A stretch of 64,000 nt of DNA, from assembly GCA_012862575.1 (NCBI GenBank), contig BLSF01000041.1, positions 328,178-392,177 on the forward strand, given 5' to 3'. Shown here piece by piece: positions 41,223-51,305 of the stretch (the stretch's first letter is position 1; every line of letters starts with the position of its first letter). The notes below the pieces were generated by a model. It saw only the letters and a list, made by a program, of their open reading frames with translations, was not told the origin of the DNA and made no database searches. Origin of the DNA: Parietichytrium sp. I65-24A (taxonomy: Eukaryota > Sar > Bigyra > Thraustochytrida > Thraustochytriidae). The position numbers and the translations under genes were made by a program.

Positions 41223-44200
41223 ATGGCGCGGGACGATGCGCGCGAGCTGTGTGGTATGGCGGAAGTGGAGAAAGAAGGTGGCGTGGAAGTGGAGGTGCTG
41301 GGTTGCGGAGGAAATGGGTCAGGTTCGGTGTCTGGTCTGTCGGACAGCAACGTGGTCCGCACGACCAAGTACACGCGGTATTCGTTCTTCGTACTAGCAC
41401 TCATGCTGCAGTTCAAGAGAGTGGGGAATGTGTACTTTGGCTTTATGGTGGTTCTGATGCTGCTGGGGCTGTACACGAGGCTCTTTGACTCGACCATTCA
41501 GCCGTGGGGCCAGTTCTTCATGCTGCTGCTGATCCTGGCGCTGAATATTACCTCAGAAGGGCTGGACGACTTTGCGAGGCATCGAAGCGACATGAGAACC
41601 AATGGTCAGCCATGCACTGTCCTGGTGAAGAATCCCGAAACCGGGAACTGGGAGTTTAAAAGAAGCAGCTGGGGCAAGCTGCGGCGAGGGCAGGTCGTGC
41701 TATTGAAAAACATGGACATCATTCCTGCTGATATGCTGGTTCTCGGGACTTCCCACATGCTCGTTGATCCGTGCGCGTACACTGAAACCAGCCAGATTGA
41801 TGGCGAGACGTATCTAAAAAGGAGATTCACCATCCCTGCTATTACTAGAAGGCTGTTCGATCCGGTGCACATTCCTGCGGACCAGCAAAAAGACAATTTT
41901 GTCTTTGATCCAGATGTTGTTGGCCGCAACCTTTCCGGGATGATTGTCCGTTGCCAAGCCCCGCGTGGAAACCTTTCTTCATTCAGTGGCGAAGCTTTTG
42001 TTGACAATGCTAGTGGGGTCCTCCCTTTCAATTATGAGAACACGCTGTTGAGGGGCGCCGTGCTTCGAAACACCGGACACGCTCTCGCCCTGGTGCTTTT
42101 CACTGGCAAGCACACCAAAGCTCTCATGGCAAACAAAGGGCAGCCCCTTAAGCAGTCTTGCGTGGACAGACTCGTCAACAGGGTGATTGCCAAAGTTCTT
42201 CTTTTACTCCTATTTCTAGTTCTCGTTTCAGAGCTACTTTATTACGTCGGACCGTGGGATCGGACGGAAAACCTATGGTATTTTGCTGGCTCTTCAGATA
42301 GTGATGGGACCATCTTTCCTTCGTGGCTTGCGTCAATTTGCCAGTTTCTTATCTTGTACAAGAATATTCTTCCTATTCTGCTGTATGGAATCCAAGAAGG
42401 GCTCGCGCAGTTTCAGGCAAAATTTGTAAATTGGGATGAAAACATGTATTGCGAGGAGACTGGAAGAAGGACCGTCTGCAACTCCACGAATTTAGTTCAA
42501 GAGATCGGCCAGGTTCAGTGGATTTTCAGCGACAAAACCGGGACTTTGACACGGAACGAGATGAGGCTGGTCGCTTGTGTTGCAGGCAAATCTGTTTTCG
42601 GCACACATGATATCGAAAAGTTGAAAGAAATCGACGAAGCGACCGCAACTGCGGACGACTTTACGCGAACCGTATTTGCGGATTTGTTGGACGCTCTTCA
42701 GGTGCCAGAGGCAGACGCAAAAGAAAAAGACGGAAATGCTTCAGAACCTGGAGACGAGACTCCTGGACATGTGCAGTCATCCGCCTCCTCTCCGGTTCAA
42801 GATCTCCTTCAGGCTCTTGTGCTGTGTCACACGGTCCTGATAGAGCGAGAATCACCGCCGGAAGAGGCAGAGGTGGTAGAAAGCAGCGCGGACGAAGGCG
42901 AGATTCACATCGGCGTCAAGTCTTTTTTCCCAGACGCGGAGCTCCAAAGTGATGACGACACCGAATTTCCAACCAGCGCCGACCCAACCGTGTTAATTAG
43001 GCACTCACATGGTGCGTTGAGCCGCGAAGAGTCGTTCTGGAGCAACGCCTCAGGATTAGAAATGAAGAGCATCCCGAGTACCAGCAGCGAAAGTTCATCC
43101 TCAGACACAAAGCGCGATAGCGCAAAAGCCAAAATTCGCTATAACGCCGAAAGCCCGGATGAAGAGGCATTGGTGTATGCAGCCAACGCTATTGGTCACG
43201 CCAAACTGACCGGAACACAAGGGAAAAGTTCGTTGTTAATACAGAATGCCGCAGGGGAAGAAAAGGAGTGGGTAGTCCTAGCTGTGAATCCATTTTCTAG
43301 CCATCGAAAGCGCATGAGCGTGGTCTTTCGCCAGCCAGATACGGGGGAGATTATTCTTATTTGCAAAGGGGCGGATACTCAAATGCTGGAGAAAGTGCAT
43401 AGCGGAGCAAACGAGGATGGTTCTGTGGACTTTTTGCAGGACAGCTTGGATGACTTCGCCCGGTCCGGAATGCGAACCCTGGTATATGGGCAACGTCATT
43501 TGAGTGAAGATCAGTTTTTCGAGTGGCAGCCGATGCACGAAAAGGCAGTGAACTGCCCAGACGCTGCTGAGAAAAAGAAGCTACTTCATGAAGCTGCATG
43601 CAAGATTGAAGAAGACCTGGAATTGCTCGGAGCAACGTGCGTCGAGGATCGGTTGCAGGAGGACGTGGGCGAGACCATTGCGACTATTAGAGAAGCTGGT
43701 ATTAAATTTTGGCTCATCACAGGAGATAAAGTCGAGACCGCAATCACCATTGCCCGGGCTACCGCGCTAATCGACACGGACTCGCACGTGGTTCGGTTGC
43801 AAGGAACCAGCAAAGAGCTTCTTGACACGCTAACATCCCTTATGGAGCAATTCGGAATTCCAAAGCTCCCGCCAAACCGCAACATTGCTGCAGCCAAGCT
43901 GGTGACTTGGAAAGAGAAATTGATGAACTTGCTCAGCCAAACAGTATCTAGGAGTAGGGAAGGAACCACCGCGTCCGAGTCTTCCGGCAAAGGAAAGCTC
44001 TGTATAGTTGTAGACGGAAGCACTTTGGGTCTGATCGTACCTGAAAAGAATTCCGAAGGCGGGTCGTCCCAGGTCGGGCACGATCAAGAGTTGCACGACT
44101 GCTTTCTGAGCGTCGTACTCCGTAGTGCTATAGTAATTGCTTGTCGTACCTCGCCAGCGCAAAAGGCAGACCTTGTAAAGATTGTGCAAGACAATCTTTC

Positions 44201-45038
44201 CCCTTCTCCGGTGACGCTGGCCATTGGTGACGGGGGAAACGACTTGCCGATGATTCAGACAGCTTCGGTTGGCGTAGGGATCTATGGGAAGGAGGGAATG
44301 CAAGCGTCCAGCACAGCGGACTTTGCGATTGCCAAATTCAAATTTCTCAAGCCACTTCTCTTCGTGCACGGAAGAATCGGCTACCTGCGGGTTGCAAAGT
44401 GCATTGGTCTCATTTTCTATTCAAACATTCTCTTCACCTGGGGAATTTTCGTCTACGCAATCGTTTCGCGGTTTAGTGGAACCGCAATTTTCACGGACAC
44501 TATGTACACCATGTGGAACTATTTTTTGGCCGTTCCAGTGTTCTTGATCGGCATCTTGGACCGCGACTTCAATCCAATTTACCGCCAAATGGAGTATCCC
44601 GCGTCCTACGATACCGGCCGCCTGAATAAGCTTTTGCGATCGAGTTACGTAGACTGGCAAATGATTCGCGGAATTGTACACGGAAGCTTCGCATTTTTGC
44701 TCGTGTTCCTGGGAAGCCAGGTACTTTCCCTCGATGCTCTATCTGGGCGCTACTTTATTTGCCTTGTGTTCTTGCTGACGTGGAGGGAAACGCTTGCAGC
44801 TTCTTCGTACACGATTTGGTTTGTCCTTCTTGGGACGTTGCTAAACATCGCTCTTGCGATTGTAATCGTGACGGCCTTTTTTTTGCGCACCATCAACATT
44901 TCTCTCTTGTTCTCGTTCGACGCGAAACAAATCTGGAACTCTCTGTGGGCAATCATCTTTTTTGCATTGCCCGTTGATGTGCTCTTTAGCCTCTTGTTCG
45001 TTGACAGCGGGCAGACTGCCACATACGGCAGAAAATGA
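41223..45038 (+). CDS. P4-type phospholipid flippase (aminophospholipid ATPase)
   Basis: 1271 residues, ATG at 41223; Met12 is an alternative start. P4-ATPases move phospholipids to the cytosolic leaflet. Motifs in order: first membrane hairpin near 68-110, A-domain DGETYLKRR (about 193), membrane segment 4 with the P4 proline (ILPILLYGIQE, about 382), an N-W-D-x-x-M-Y motif after it, the phosphorylation site DKTGTLTRNEM (Asp437), then KGAD in the nucleotide domain, the hinge GDGGNDLPMIQ, VGVGIYGKEGMQA, and six C-terminal membrane segments. An acidic Ser-rich insertion of about 180 residues (about 480-650) interrupts the P/N region. The segment-4 motif reads PILL where most flippases have PISL/PISM. 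The gene ends 35 bases from the convergent decarboxylase gene. Confidence 0.93.
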   Translation: MARDDARELCGMAEVEKEGGVEVEVLGCGGNGSGSVSGLSDSNVVRTTKYTRYSFFVLALMLQFKRVGNVYFGFMVVLMLLGLYTRLFDSTIQPWGQFFMLLLILALNITSEGLDDFARHRSDMRTNGQPCTVLVKNPETGNWEFKRSSWGKLRRGQVVLLKNMDIIPADMLVLGTSHMLVDPCAYTETSQIDGETYLKRRFTIPAITRRLFDPVHIPADQQKDNFVFDPDVVGRNLSGMIVRCQAPRGNLSSFSGEAFVDNASGVLPFNYENTLLRGAVLRNTGHALALVLFTGKHTKALMANKGQPLKQSCVDRLVNRVIAKVLLLLLFLVLVSELLYYVGPWDRTENLWYFAGSSDSDGTIFPSWLASICQFLILYKNILPILLYGIQEGLAQFQAKFVNWDENMYCEETGRRTVCNSTNLVQEIGQVQWIFSDKTGTLTRNEMRLVACVAGKSVFGTHDIEKLKEIDEATATADDFTRTVFADLLDALQVPEADAKEKDGNASEPGDETPGHVQSSASSPVQDLLQALVLCHTVLIERESPPEEAEVVESSADEGEIHIGVKSFFPDAELQSDDDTEFPTSADPTVLIRHSHGALSREESFWSNASGLEMKSIPSTSSESSSSDTKRDSAKAKIRYNAESPDEEALVYAANAIGHAKLTGTQGKSSLLIQNAAGEEKEWVVLAVNPFSSHRKRMSVVFRQPDTGEIILICKGADTQMLEKVHSGANEDGSVDFLQDSLDDFARSGMRTLVYGQRHLSEDQFFEWQPMHEKAVNCPDAAEKKKLLHEAACKIEEDLELLGATCVEDRLQEDVGETIATIREAGIKFWLITGDKVETAITIARATALIDTDSHVVRLQGTSKELLDTLTSLMEQFGIPKLPPNRNIAAAKLVTWKEKLMNLLSQTVSRSREGTTASESSGKGKLCIVVDGSTLGLIVPEKNSEGGSSQVGHDQELHDCFLSVVLRSAIVIACRTSPAQKADLVKIVQDNLSPSPVTLAIGDGGNDLPMIQTASVGVGIYGKEGMQASSTADFAIAKFKFLKPLLFVHGRIGYLRVAKCIGLIFYSNILFTWGIFVYAIVSRFSGTAIFTDTMYTMWNYFLAVPVFLIGILDRDFNPIYRQMEYPASYDTGRLNKLLRSSYVDWQMIRGIVHGSFAFLLVFLGSQVLSLDALSGRYFICLVFLLTWRETLAASSYTIWFVLLGTLLNIALAIVIVTAFFLRTINISLLFSFDAKQIWNSLWAIIFFALPVDVLFSLLFVDSGQTATYGRK

Positions 45039-45073
45039 GCAAATGATATATACTTTTTATTTCCTTTTTTCGG

Positions 45074-46300
45074 CTATTCTATTACAACCTCGTCAAGAAG
45101 CTTGAAGACCTTCGGGTCGCCGACGACTCTTCCGTTGATACGCGCCGCTCGTAACACCTTTGTGGCCTTGTCTTCTACAACCATGGCCTGCGGTATGTAC
45201 TCCGGCGCGAAATCAACCAACTCACTATTCTGCGCGGCCTTCCGACACATGTAGAGAATCCTCCCCTCGTCTCGAGGTTCAGCATGGCGAACTTGAAAAG
45301 ATAGTTGTGCGGGAGGGATTTCAGGCTCCTCTTCTGACTTTAAATAGAGCCTGAGAAAAACTGTCTGCACGATGTCGTCAACAGGTGCAAGGGCTCCGGA
45401 ACCTACATTGCAAACAGAACAATTTAATTAGAGTGCCGCAGCTTCCCTCCAAGCAATCCCCGCTCTGCCGCTTTGCGGAAGAGAGTTAGATAAAATAGCT
45501 TACCCGAGTCCCCGCAGGCCAGAACCTTGCTCATGGGTTTGATGACCGCGATACCCCACGAGTCTAGCACGCTGAGTTGCTTAGATGTAATTGGGTGGTC
45601 CCACATGTGCGTATTCATGGCCGGGGCCACCGCGAAAGGCTTTGAGAAATCCCATGCCCTGCACACCGCAGTGACCAAGTTATCGCACAATCCATTTGCA
45701 ATCTTCGCTAAGGAGTTTGCTGACAGCGGCGCGAACAGCAAGTAATCAGCCCATTTCCTAAGCTGCGCGAATCATTCATTCGTTTGTTCAATCATTCATC
45801 CTGTCAGCACCAATTCCACCAACGCGCCATTTCCGATCCACGAATCAGAACGTGCAACTCACCTCGATGTGGACTACCGGGTCCTTGCCCACTTGATCAT
45901 ACTCCCACTCATCCGCGTCCTCGTACACCACAACTTGCAGCGCCTCCTCCACCAGCCGCTCGAACTCTGCAAACATCTCCGCGTTGTACGACTTTGCCAC
46001 ATGGAGGAAGTGTTTCGCGCTCGCGCTCACCAGCACGCGCACCTTCGCAGGCATCCGGATTATAGATCGTTCGTTTCCATTTCCATTTCCGATTCCATTT
46101 CATTCGATTTCGCATCCGATTCAGCAACGCCACTGTCAGCTGCGCTAACTACGCTGCCCGCTTCCGACTCAACCTCCAAGCAAAGCAAAACAACGTCCAA
46201 CTCAACGCACCTCTGCAAACCGAGACAGCTTGCAGGCCAGCTCGGGCACCTTCACCGCGGCTACCGACCCGCTAGCCACCACCAACACTTTCGGGCGCAT
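45074..46300 (-). CDS. Phosphopantothenoylcysteine decarboxylase (HAL3/PPCDC), four exons
   Basis: Flavoprotein of coenzyme A synthesis that decarboxylates 4'-phosphopantothenoylcysteine. Exons on the minus strand: 46300-46211, 46042-45863, 45762-45504 and 45402-45074, joining to 285 residues in one frame, ending TAG. Introns are 168, 100 and 101 bases, each GT...AG (GTGCGT..AAG, GTGAGT..CAG, GTAAGC..TAG). The joined protein has the full family order: FMN-binding VLVVASGSVAAVK, DPVVHIELRKWAD with catalytic His88, LLFAPLSANSLAKIANGLCDNL, PAMNTHMW with Asn140, and ACGDSGSGAL with catalytic Cys173, the substrate-clamp flap. The exon joins fall inside conserved motifs, which confirms the splice sites. 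One of two clear spliced genes in the window. Confidence 0.93.
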
Positions 46301-46966
46301 CGCGCACGTACGTACGCGCCCGCTGCTAGCTTTCACTTAGACTTTCCTGTACTCCCTTCGTCGCGCACTCCTTGGGAGACTGCAGGTCCGTGTCTGTGTT
46401 GAGAGAGTTGAGAGTGTTGATGTTGATGTCGATGTCCGAGTCTGTTACTAGCCTTTGCAGACACGCTAAGTGGTGTAGCTCTTCTAATTATGGAAAGTAT
46501 AGGGTCCTTCTGGTCATTTGCCTTTTCTCTTGAGTTGATACATTTTGAACAAGTTGTTTGGTAAAAGGAGAGCTGCGATCGATCTATCGTAAGAGATGGA
46601 GGTGCTCAGAGTTGCCTCGGATGAAGACTCGAAAGTAGACCCTGCATGTTGTTGATTGCCTTCTTATTATCATTTTGTTCTCCCCGAGATCCCAGGCAGG
46701 ACTTCTCTAATTCGAAAACGGCAGAGGATGGATACGAGAGAACGCACAAAAGATAAAATGGAAGGCGCGGGTGCACAGTAGTACGTGAAATTCTGGTATC
46801 TGGTGTTTTAAAAATAGATGAGGACAATGGGACATGGGCAAAGCTTTGGGGAAGAGTCTACTGATTTGAAAGTGCGCATCTTGAGAGCGTGGTGCGGACG
46901 CGAGCTTTTACTGGAATGGAACAAATCAATAGGGAACAATACAAGGACTCAGAGTAAAATGCGAAA
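46301..46966. other. Spacer upstream of the decarboxylase gene
   Basis: No gene seen. A GATGTT/GATGTC repeat at about 46412-46436 lies in the presumed promoter region. Confidence 0.45.
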
Positions 46967-48211
46967 TCACAACACATTTTTTTCATCCATTTTTTCCGTC
47001 CTACGGGATGGCCGTTTGCCGGAAGAAGACGCCGAAGAAGAGGAAGTGCGCAGATCCAAAGACTCTCCGTGTTCGAGTCCTTTCGGAAGCGAACGTAAGA
47101 GCGAGGGATTCAAAGAGAAACTCCAGTTTCCCATAGATTGCAGTCCAACGGAGGGCCCGGCCATACCCTTCAGGTTGGATAGAGAGAACTCTCCGGTGGA
47201 CCCGTTTACTTCATGTGAGTTACCTATCAAAGGTTGGAGCCCCCGTTGAGAGTCACTAGCCACGTTCGCAAGCTGCTGGCCACCGCCGTGTACAATATTC
47301 TCCAGCATATGGCACCGCTGCTCTACCCTGAGAATTCGCTGATTCAAAGCCTCTATGAGCGAATGAAGTGCTGCGGTCTCCGAGGACTTGGAAGCCGAGT
47401 TTGGTTGGCCGCCTCCCCGATCTTCAAGAAAAGAGACCGTGCTCATTCCTGGCTGCAAAGGCGGGGGTGAATCGTCGTCGTCTTGGTCAGAGTGCTGCCG
47501 CCTGTTTCCTTCGAGCTTTTGCCGCTTGAAATCCGTCTCCTCCATCATGGTCTCACCTTCCGCTAGCATCGTTCTTAAAGACTGAAAGCTCGGGACGTCG
47601 GTAAATCCAAGGTCCTTCGAGAGCTCGTGAATAACAGGAGCGCCGCTCGATTTGGTGCGGCCGAATCGTTCTTCAGCCTGCTCGTTTCGACTTCTTGCCG
47701 CCGCCTCGATCGCAAAACGCTGTTTCTGCTCTGGTATGCGGTGCTTTTTCCGAAACATGCGCCTCTTGGACAGCACAGTTGTGGACTCCGTCACCGCTTG
47801 CTCGATTATATCTTCCAAACCCTTGAGCTTGATTTGTACCCTGTACCCGTGGTTGTCCTGCCTCATTGACACTTTATTGATGCGATACCTGACGCTGCCG
47901 AGAAAAGTGTCTGGGTCAAACTCTGGCACTACCTCAGACACATCCGGTTTTGTAAGTCTGCTGTTCCCAAGGAGCTGCAAGGCCTTTTGGTCCTCCACAG
48001 CCTCCAAAGACTGGTCATACAGAAGGATGCATTCTATTGGGATCATCCTGCGCCCATTCGTAGCCTTGTTAAGCGCCTTTCGCAGCGCCTCCGTCCGCTC
48101 CCCGCGTACGAAGAAGAAAACAAACAGGTAGTTCACCTTGAACCCGCCTTCATCCTTATAGAACACCTTCTCCGGCTGCTGCGTCAGCTCAATTTTGCCC
48201 AGGAAACCCAT
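46967..48211 (-). CDS. Unknown protein, conserved-looking N-terminal domain and coiled coil
   Basis: 414 residues, ATG at 48211. Residues 1-155 look folded, with alternating hydrophobic strands (NYLFVFFFVRGE, IECILLYD, SVRYRINKVSMRQ, YRVQIKLKGLEDII). A basic segment KRRMFRKKH follows. Residues about 275-310 (ALHSLIEALNQRILRVEQRCHMLENIV) are a probable coiled coil. The rest is polar, Ser-rich and disordered with an acidic run (QDDDDSPPP). I do not recognise the family. The layout of folded domain, basic patch, coiled coil and disordered tail would suit a nuclear regulator, but this is a guess. Confidence 0.68.
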   Translation of the reverse strand: MGFLGKIELTQQPEKVFYKDEGGFKVNYLFVFFFVRGERTEALRKALNKATNGRRMIPIECILLYDQSLEAVEDQKALQLLGNSRLTKPDVSEVVPEFDPDTFLGSVRYRINKVSMRQDNHGYRVQIKLKGLEDIIEQAVTESTTVLSKRRMFRKKHRIPEQKQRFAIEAAARSRNEQAEERFGRTKSSGAPVIHELSKDLGFTDVPSFQSLRTMLAEGETMMEETDFKRQKLEGNRRQHSDQDDDDSPPPLQPGMSTVSFLEDRGGGQPNSASKSSETAALHSLIEALNQRILRVEQRCHMLENIVHGGGQQLANVASDSQRGLQPLIGNSHEVNGSTGEFSLSNLKGMAGPSVGLQSMGNWSFSLNPSLLRSLPKGLEHGESLDLRTSSSSASSSGKRPSRRTEKMDEKNVL

Positions 48212-49350
48212 CCCCAGCTACTGCTGCCAAGCGCCGTTTTCAATCACTCTGCAACAACACACAACAAATTCACATTTCAATCAACATATCAACATATCAG
48301 CTTTTCACATTCTCCACAATCCCACTTTTCCCTTCCACCAATCCCAATTTGCCACCTCAGCCGCGAGACACTGCTCAAGCCCGTGCATTACATTATTCGC
48401 GCTGCTAAATTAGCCCCAACCAAAGCTCCAAAATTAGAACCAACCTACATTTCTCTTTCCTTTCCCCTGACCTAACCCGCACACACTCCCCTCCCAGCGA
48501 TCGTCCTCGCACTTTCGCCGCTCTTCCTCGCGCACAGCCTCCTGGCGCACACACTATCGCTTGCCTAGCGTGGGCTACTGCGAACCAGTACGCTCTGCGT
48601 ACCCTTGGCGTACGCGGGGGCTCGCACTTCTCTGTCTCTTTCCTTCCTCACAAAGTGCGCCTTAATTCATTAGAAGCGATGGTTGTTTGTTTGTGACGTG
48701 AAATTTCACGAGTCGGGATCGGGACTCCTATGGAGGCTTACTGTCACTCACCAGAAACTGTCTTACCGTCCAGATAAGGAGCGCTAGGCTGGTAGTACTC
48801 GCTCTTCTCTTTTTTTTCCCCTTTCCCCCAGGACTATGCAATGTGGTAGTGAAGTAGTGAGAGTCCTCATTCGCACTAGGAAGGGATATGAGTAGAGTAG
48901 GAGCTCTTAAGATGACATAGTCGTGTATGGTATGGAGTAGGACAGCAGTAAGCCCGGGGCAGCTCAGCTGTTAGCTCCGCAGTAGTCTGGCATAAATAGC
49001 CATAATTCACATAGTTCTAGCAGAACAGAAATCATCACAAGTTTAGTCACTGATTTGTTTCCTTGGTTCCGAATTTTCATGAACATGTCAACAGAATTAG
49101 ATTGCGAGATGTCAAGAGCTTTGATGGCGCAGAGACTGACTGCGAACGCATGAGTGTATAAATAGTGTGCTCCGCTTCAATTTACTCTGTTCATTTCTGC
49201 ATTGGTAATAGTGCTAGTGCTGTCCTCACTCGTTCATTGGCAGAGTAAATTTCATAGAGATTCGCCTAAGACTCACAGACAGTATTTTTCACAGAATGTT
49301 CCGCGAATCTTCGATTTTCCACTACAGTTTAGCGCAATGGATCTCAGTAG

Positions 49351-49380
49351 CGCCAGAGAATAGCTCGTTGCTCTCTGGCG
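49351..49380. repeat. Perfect 9-bp inverted repeat
   Basis: Arms CGCCAGAGA and TCTCTGGCG with a 12-base loop, in a gene-free stretch downstream of a TATA-like box. Confidence 0.7.
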
Positions 49381-49411
49381 AATGTGTCAGTGTTTAGTTC
49401 TCTGTTCCTTA

Positions 49412-49439
49412 TATAGACTACATGTGCAGGTAGTCTATA
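49412..49439. repeat. Perfect 10-bp inverted repeat
   Basis: Arms TATAGACTAC and GTAGTCTATA with an 8-base loop, 31 bases after the previous hairpin. Confidence 0.7.
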
Positions 49440-49979
49440 GGAAGGGGTAGTGGCCCTGTTAATGTGGTTCAGTTAGTCCCAAATGTCCCAAATGCACGTC
49501 AACTCGGCGAGCAATTCATGTGATGTGCAAGTTGCGCGATTCAGCAGGTGGCCAAGATTGTGATGATAAGTTGGGCTCTAAAGTCCTCGAGGACGAGCTG
49601 TTTACGAGCTCAAATTGGCAATTCTCGAGGTGGTAAGAAGGATGATTCGACTCAGGTACGAACGGCTGATGTCACATGTAGCTTACCTCGGTGTGTCTGA
49701 AAGGTGTCTGAAATGAGTTTGGGATAGCAGAGCTCGTGGGACTTGCTGCCGCTGGGATACGATTTCGAAAATAGAGTTGTTTTCTCTCTGGTGTGCAATA
49801 CGGAGCCCACAGACTCTTGCTCCAAGCGGTTAAAGGAAAAAGAGGGTTCGCAGATTCTGGCGGCAAAGTCAAAGTCAACGTCAAACCCAGAACTCCAACA
49901 CTCGAAAACTTGGATATCGCACTGACACACAGAGAGAAGAAAAGGAAAAAGCAAATTTCAAGACATCTTTGGAACCAGG

Positions 49980-50957
49980 ATGAAGACTGCAAGTTTGACC
50001 TTGGTATTTGCAGCAAGTGCTCAGATCTCGTTGGGTGCGACCAGTGGATTTACGGAATGCAGCTCCTATATGATGCATTTTCCAAATCCGACTGGAGACA
50101 CGGATCTCTGCGAGAATTTTGTGACCGGGGACAACTATAGTTACCCAGAAGACTTCAACATTTTGAATGCCGTTGCGCATTACGAATGCTCAGAGTCGAA
50201 CGCTCGAATCATCGTTTCCAACGGCATTCCGGATCACTTTGTTGCCATGGACAACCCCAACAAGCCATGCTTTGTAAACTGGTACGCGAGGATGCCACTT
50301 AATCCAGTGTACACCGACAACATTACCGAGCCCAGCAGCAGCGGAGTCGTTGCGATGGCGCTCAACGGAGTTCCAGGCTTCGGGGCACAAGAGGATGGCA
50401 GCTACAATGCCCTCTCTGACTCGGCCTCAAACCCTGCCTCAGACGCCAAATACTGGTGGGGCCATTCGGATGCCCAAAACCAACAGCATTACCACGATCC
50501 AGCTCTGGGTCATGAAGAAGATGTGTCTTCTACCCAGCTCAAGGGGTACGCATTGGACGGTTTCCCAATTTATGGACACCTGGACGACGACTCGGAACTC
50601 GACCTTTGCAACGGTATGTTTGGTTCTGACGGGACTTATCGATACCACACTCGATCCCTTGATCAAGTGGACGCCGACGCGAGTTATTGCAACGGAACCA
50701 ATCCTTGGGTGAACTGGAACTACATTCTTGGTTGCTTTCACGGAGACATGACGGAAACCGTGGTTGGAGATTTTGACGACTATACTTTGCCTTCCGACTG
50801 CGTCTTAGTCGAGAGCCTCAGCAACAATGTCGACCTTCTCAACATCACAAGCGAGGCATCCGAGGATACTGAGCAAACCAGCTCTCCAAGCAAGGGGAAC
50901 CGGCGCAAACATGTCGCAGCTCCATTGATGATGGCCCTTCTCCGTGCGATCCACTAA
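49980..50957 (+). CDS. Secreted YHYH-domain protein
   Basis: 325 residues. A signal peptide covers about residues 1-19 (MKTASLTLVFAASAQISLG). The mature protein has the YHYH-domain signature: a QQHYHDPALGHEE segment followed by KGYALDGFPIYGHLD, plus aromatic and His/Asp residues spread over about residues 90-260. The domain occurs in secreted proteins of bacteria, algae and protists, and its activity is not established. Several N-x-S/T sites suggest glycosylation. The C-terminus is Ser/Thr/Glu-rich, then basic, then a short hydrophobic stretch (VAAPLMMALLRAIH) that might be a weak GPI signal. Confidence 0.82.
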   Translation: MKTASLTLVFAASAQISLGATSGFTECSSYMMHFPNPTGDTDLCENFVTGDNYSYPEDFNILNAVAHYECSESNARIIVSNGIPDHFVAMDNPNKPCFVNWYARMPLNPVYTDNITEPSSSGVVAMALNGVPGFGAQEDGSYNALSDSASNPASDAKYWWGHSDAQNQQHYHDPALGHEEDVSSTQLKGYALDGFPIYGHLDDDSELDLCNGMFGSDGTYRYHTRSLDQVDADASYCNGTNPWVNWNYILGCFHGDMTETVVGDFDDYTLPSDCVLVESLSNNVDLLNITSEASEDTEQTSSPSKGNRRKHVAAPLMMALLRAIH

Positions 50958-51305
50958 ACTGTCACGGAACTACTCAGCTTCGTCTCGACAAGCTACATCT
51001 ATCGATTGATCGTCTGTCGCACACCTGCCATAAAGATGAATGAAACCCACGCGCAGATTCGACACCTAAATTTAAATTTACAGTTAGTAAACAACATCTA
51101 TATATAGACGTTTGCATTGCCGTGTTTACCCTCTGTAAATTTTCAATGTTCAAAATATCTAGAAGACAAGTGTCGGCGTGCTGTTCAAAAAGCCAGTTTT
51201 TCTTATAAACATAAATACGTTGGTCAAACAAGAAGAAGAAAGATAACAGAAGAGAGTGCAGGATGGAATGCTGAATGGAGTACATGGCTAGCCCCTAAGT
51301 CACTG
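50958..51305. other. Convergent 3' spacer
   Basis: A/T-rich, no gene seen. It lies between the 3' ends of the YHYH gene and the two-exon acylated protein. Confidence 0.5.

Larger units (their letters stand above)
48212..49979. other. Gene-free spacer with TATA-like box and two perfect hairpins
   Basis: No coding gene. Contains TATAAATAG-type sequence at about 49157-49165 on the plus strand and two perfect inverted repeats at 49351-49380 and 49412-49439. A CTAG/AGTAG-rich block of different composition lies at about 48760-49000. The YHYH gene starts at the right end, over 800 bases from the TATA-like site. Confidence 0.45.

Noticed and set aside
49150-49445. Spliceosomal snRNA (U1, U2, U4, U5, U6)
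   Set aside because: I looked for the conserved 5' and loop sequences of these RNAs and did not see them.
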